The notes under the pieces are model-generated. The model saw only the letters and a list, made by a program, of their open reading frames with translations, was not told the DNA's origin and searched no databases. Below are positions 12,205-12,314 of a stretch of DNA of 12,314 nucleotides, in pieces. The DNA lies in NCBI GenBank assembly GCA_047606825.1, contig JASGDY010000095.1:1-12314 (forward strand), in the 5' to 3' direction. A program made the position numbers and the translations under genes. Origin of the DNA: Rhizosphaericola sp047606825. Its GTDB lineage: Bacteria; Bacteroidota; Bacteroidia; Chitinophagales; Chitinophagaceae. Each line of letters starts with the position of its first letter. The stretch's first letter is position 1.

Positions 12205-12314
12205 TCACAAATCAGAATAAATAAAAAGTTCATCGGGAGTGTATCGGAATTTTTTTCTGATTTTTTTTGCCTGTGCCCATTCTTCTCTATTGGGTTTAAA
12301 TCCGGACTGTAAGG
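12205..12314 (-). pseudogene. 3' end of a second IS630-type transposase, frameshifted, runs off the window
   Basis: On the minus strand, from the window edge, one frame reads PYSPDLNPIEK, the Glu-bearing motif of IS630 transposases. After a one-base loss at about 12280-12281 the next frame continues WAQAKKIRKKFRYTPDELF and then IYSDL, with the stop TGA at 12205-12207. The sequence differs from OrfB of the neighbouring element, so this is another IS630-group member. The frame break at the catalytic Glu motif suggests it is dead, unless it is a sequencing error. Its stop lies only about 18 bases from the neighbouring element's TA, so the complete IS probably inserted into or beside its end. Confidence 0.78.

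Overview
The window reads as a chromosomal segment of a Bacteroidota bacterium, probably from the Sphingobacteriaceae or a close relative. The evidence is the promoters, which have the Bacteroidota form (TTG or TTTG, about 19-23 bases, then TAnnTTTG), the protein families, and the insertion sequence types. No species call can be made from the sequence alone. No rRNA, tRNA or CRISPR array was seen.

Left block (1-6530). This part is visibly more AT-rich and looks like accessory DNA. It opens with the 5' part of an IS200/IS605-type tnpA on the minus strand, with its subterminal hairpin at 326-343. Three related intergenic elements follow, all in the same orientation: A at 377-520, B at 1847-1938 and C at 6325-6510. 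They cut the block into two gene-cassette-like units. Unit 1 is an HxlR-type regulator (minus) divergent from a secreted alpha/beta hydrolase (plus). Unit 2 is a four-gene minus-strand series: a secreted tandem carboxymuconolactone-decarboxylase-like protein, two short-chain dehydrogenases and a secreted LVIVD beta-propeller. It is divergent from a small MerR regulator (plus). A 17-bp operator, TTGTARATTATTTACAA, occurs twice between merR and the first structural gene and once more before the second dehydrogenase, just after a terminator. This ties the unit into a small MerR regulon. The substrate is unknown. Exported and cytosolic enzymes appear together, which suggests uptake and modification, or detoxification, of a small cyclic or carbonyl compound.

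Middle block (6568-10871). This is richer in GC and more core-like: ridA (minus), divergent from tsaB and an ArsR-type regulator (plus). Next comes a promoter and a translationally coupled pair: a persulfide-dioxygenase/rhodanese fusion overlapping by one base a flavin-dependent monooxygenase of the acyl-CoA-dehydrogenase fold. The pair points to organosulfur or persulfide chemistry.

Right block (10882-12314). A GNAT acetyltransferase is represented only by its C-terminal 46 or so codons. It is cut by a complete IS630-family element (11033-12185) that has matching terminal inverted repeats, flanking TA dinucleotides, a consensus promoter, and a transposase split into two reading frames joined by a probable -1 frameshift at an A7 tract. 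Directly beyond it is the 3' end of a second, frameshifted IS630-type transposase that runs off the window, so the right edge is a pile-up of nested insertions.
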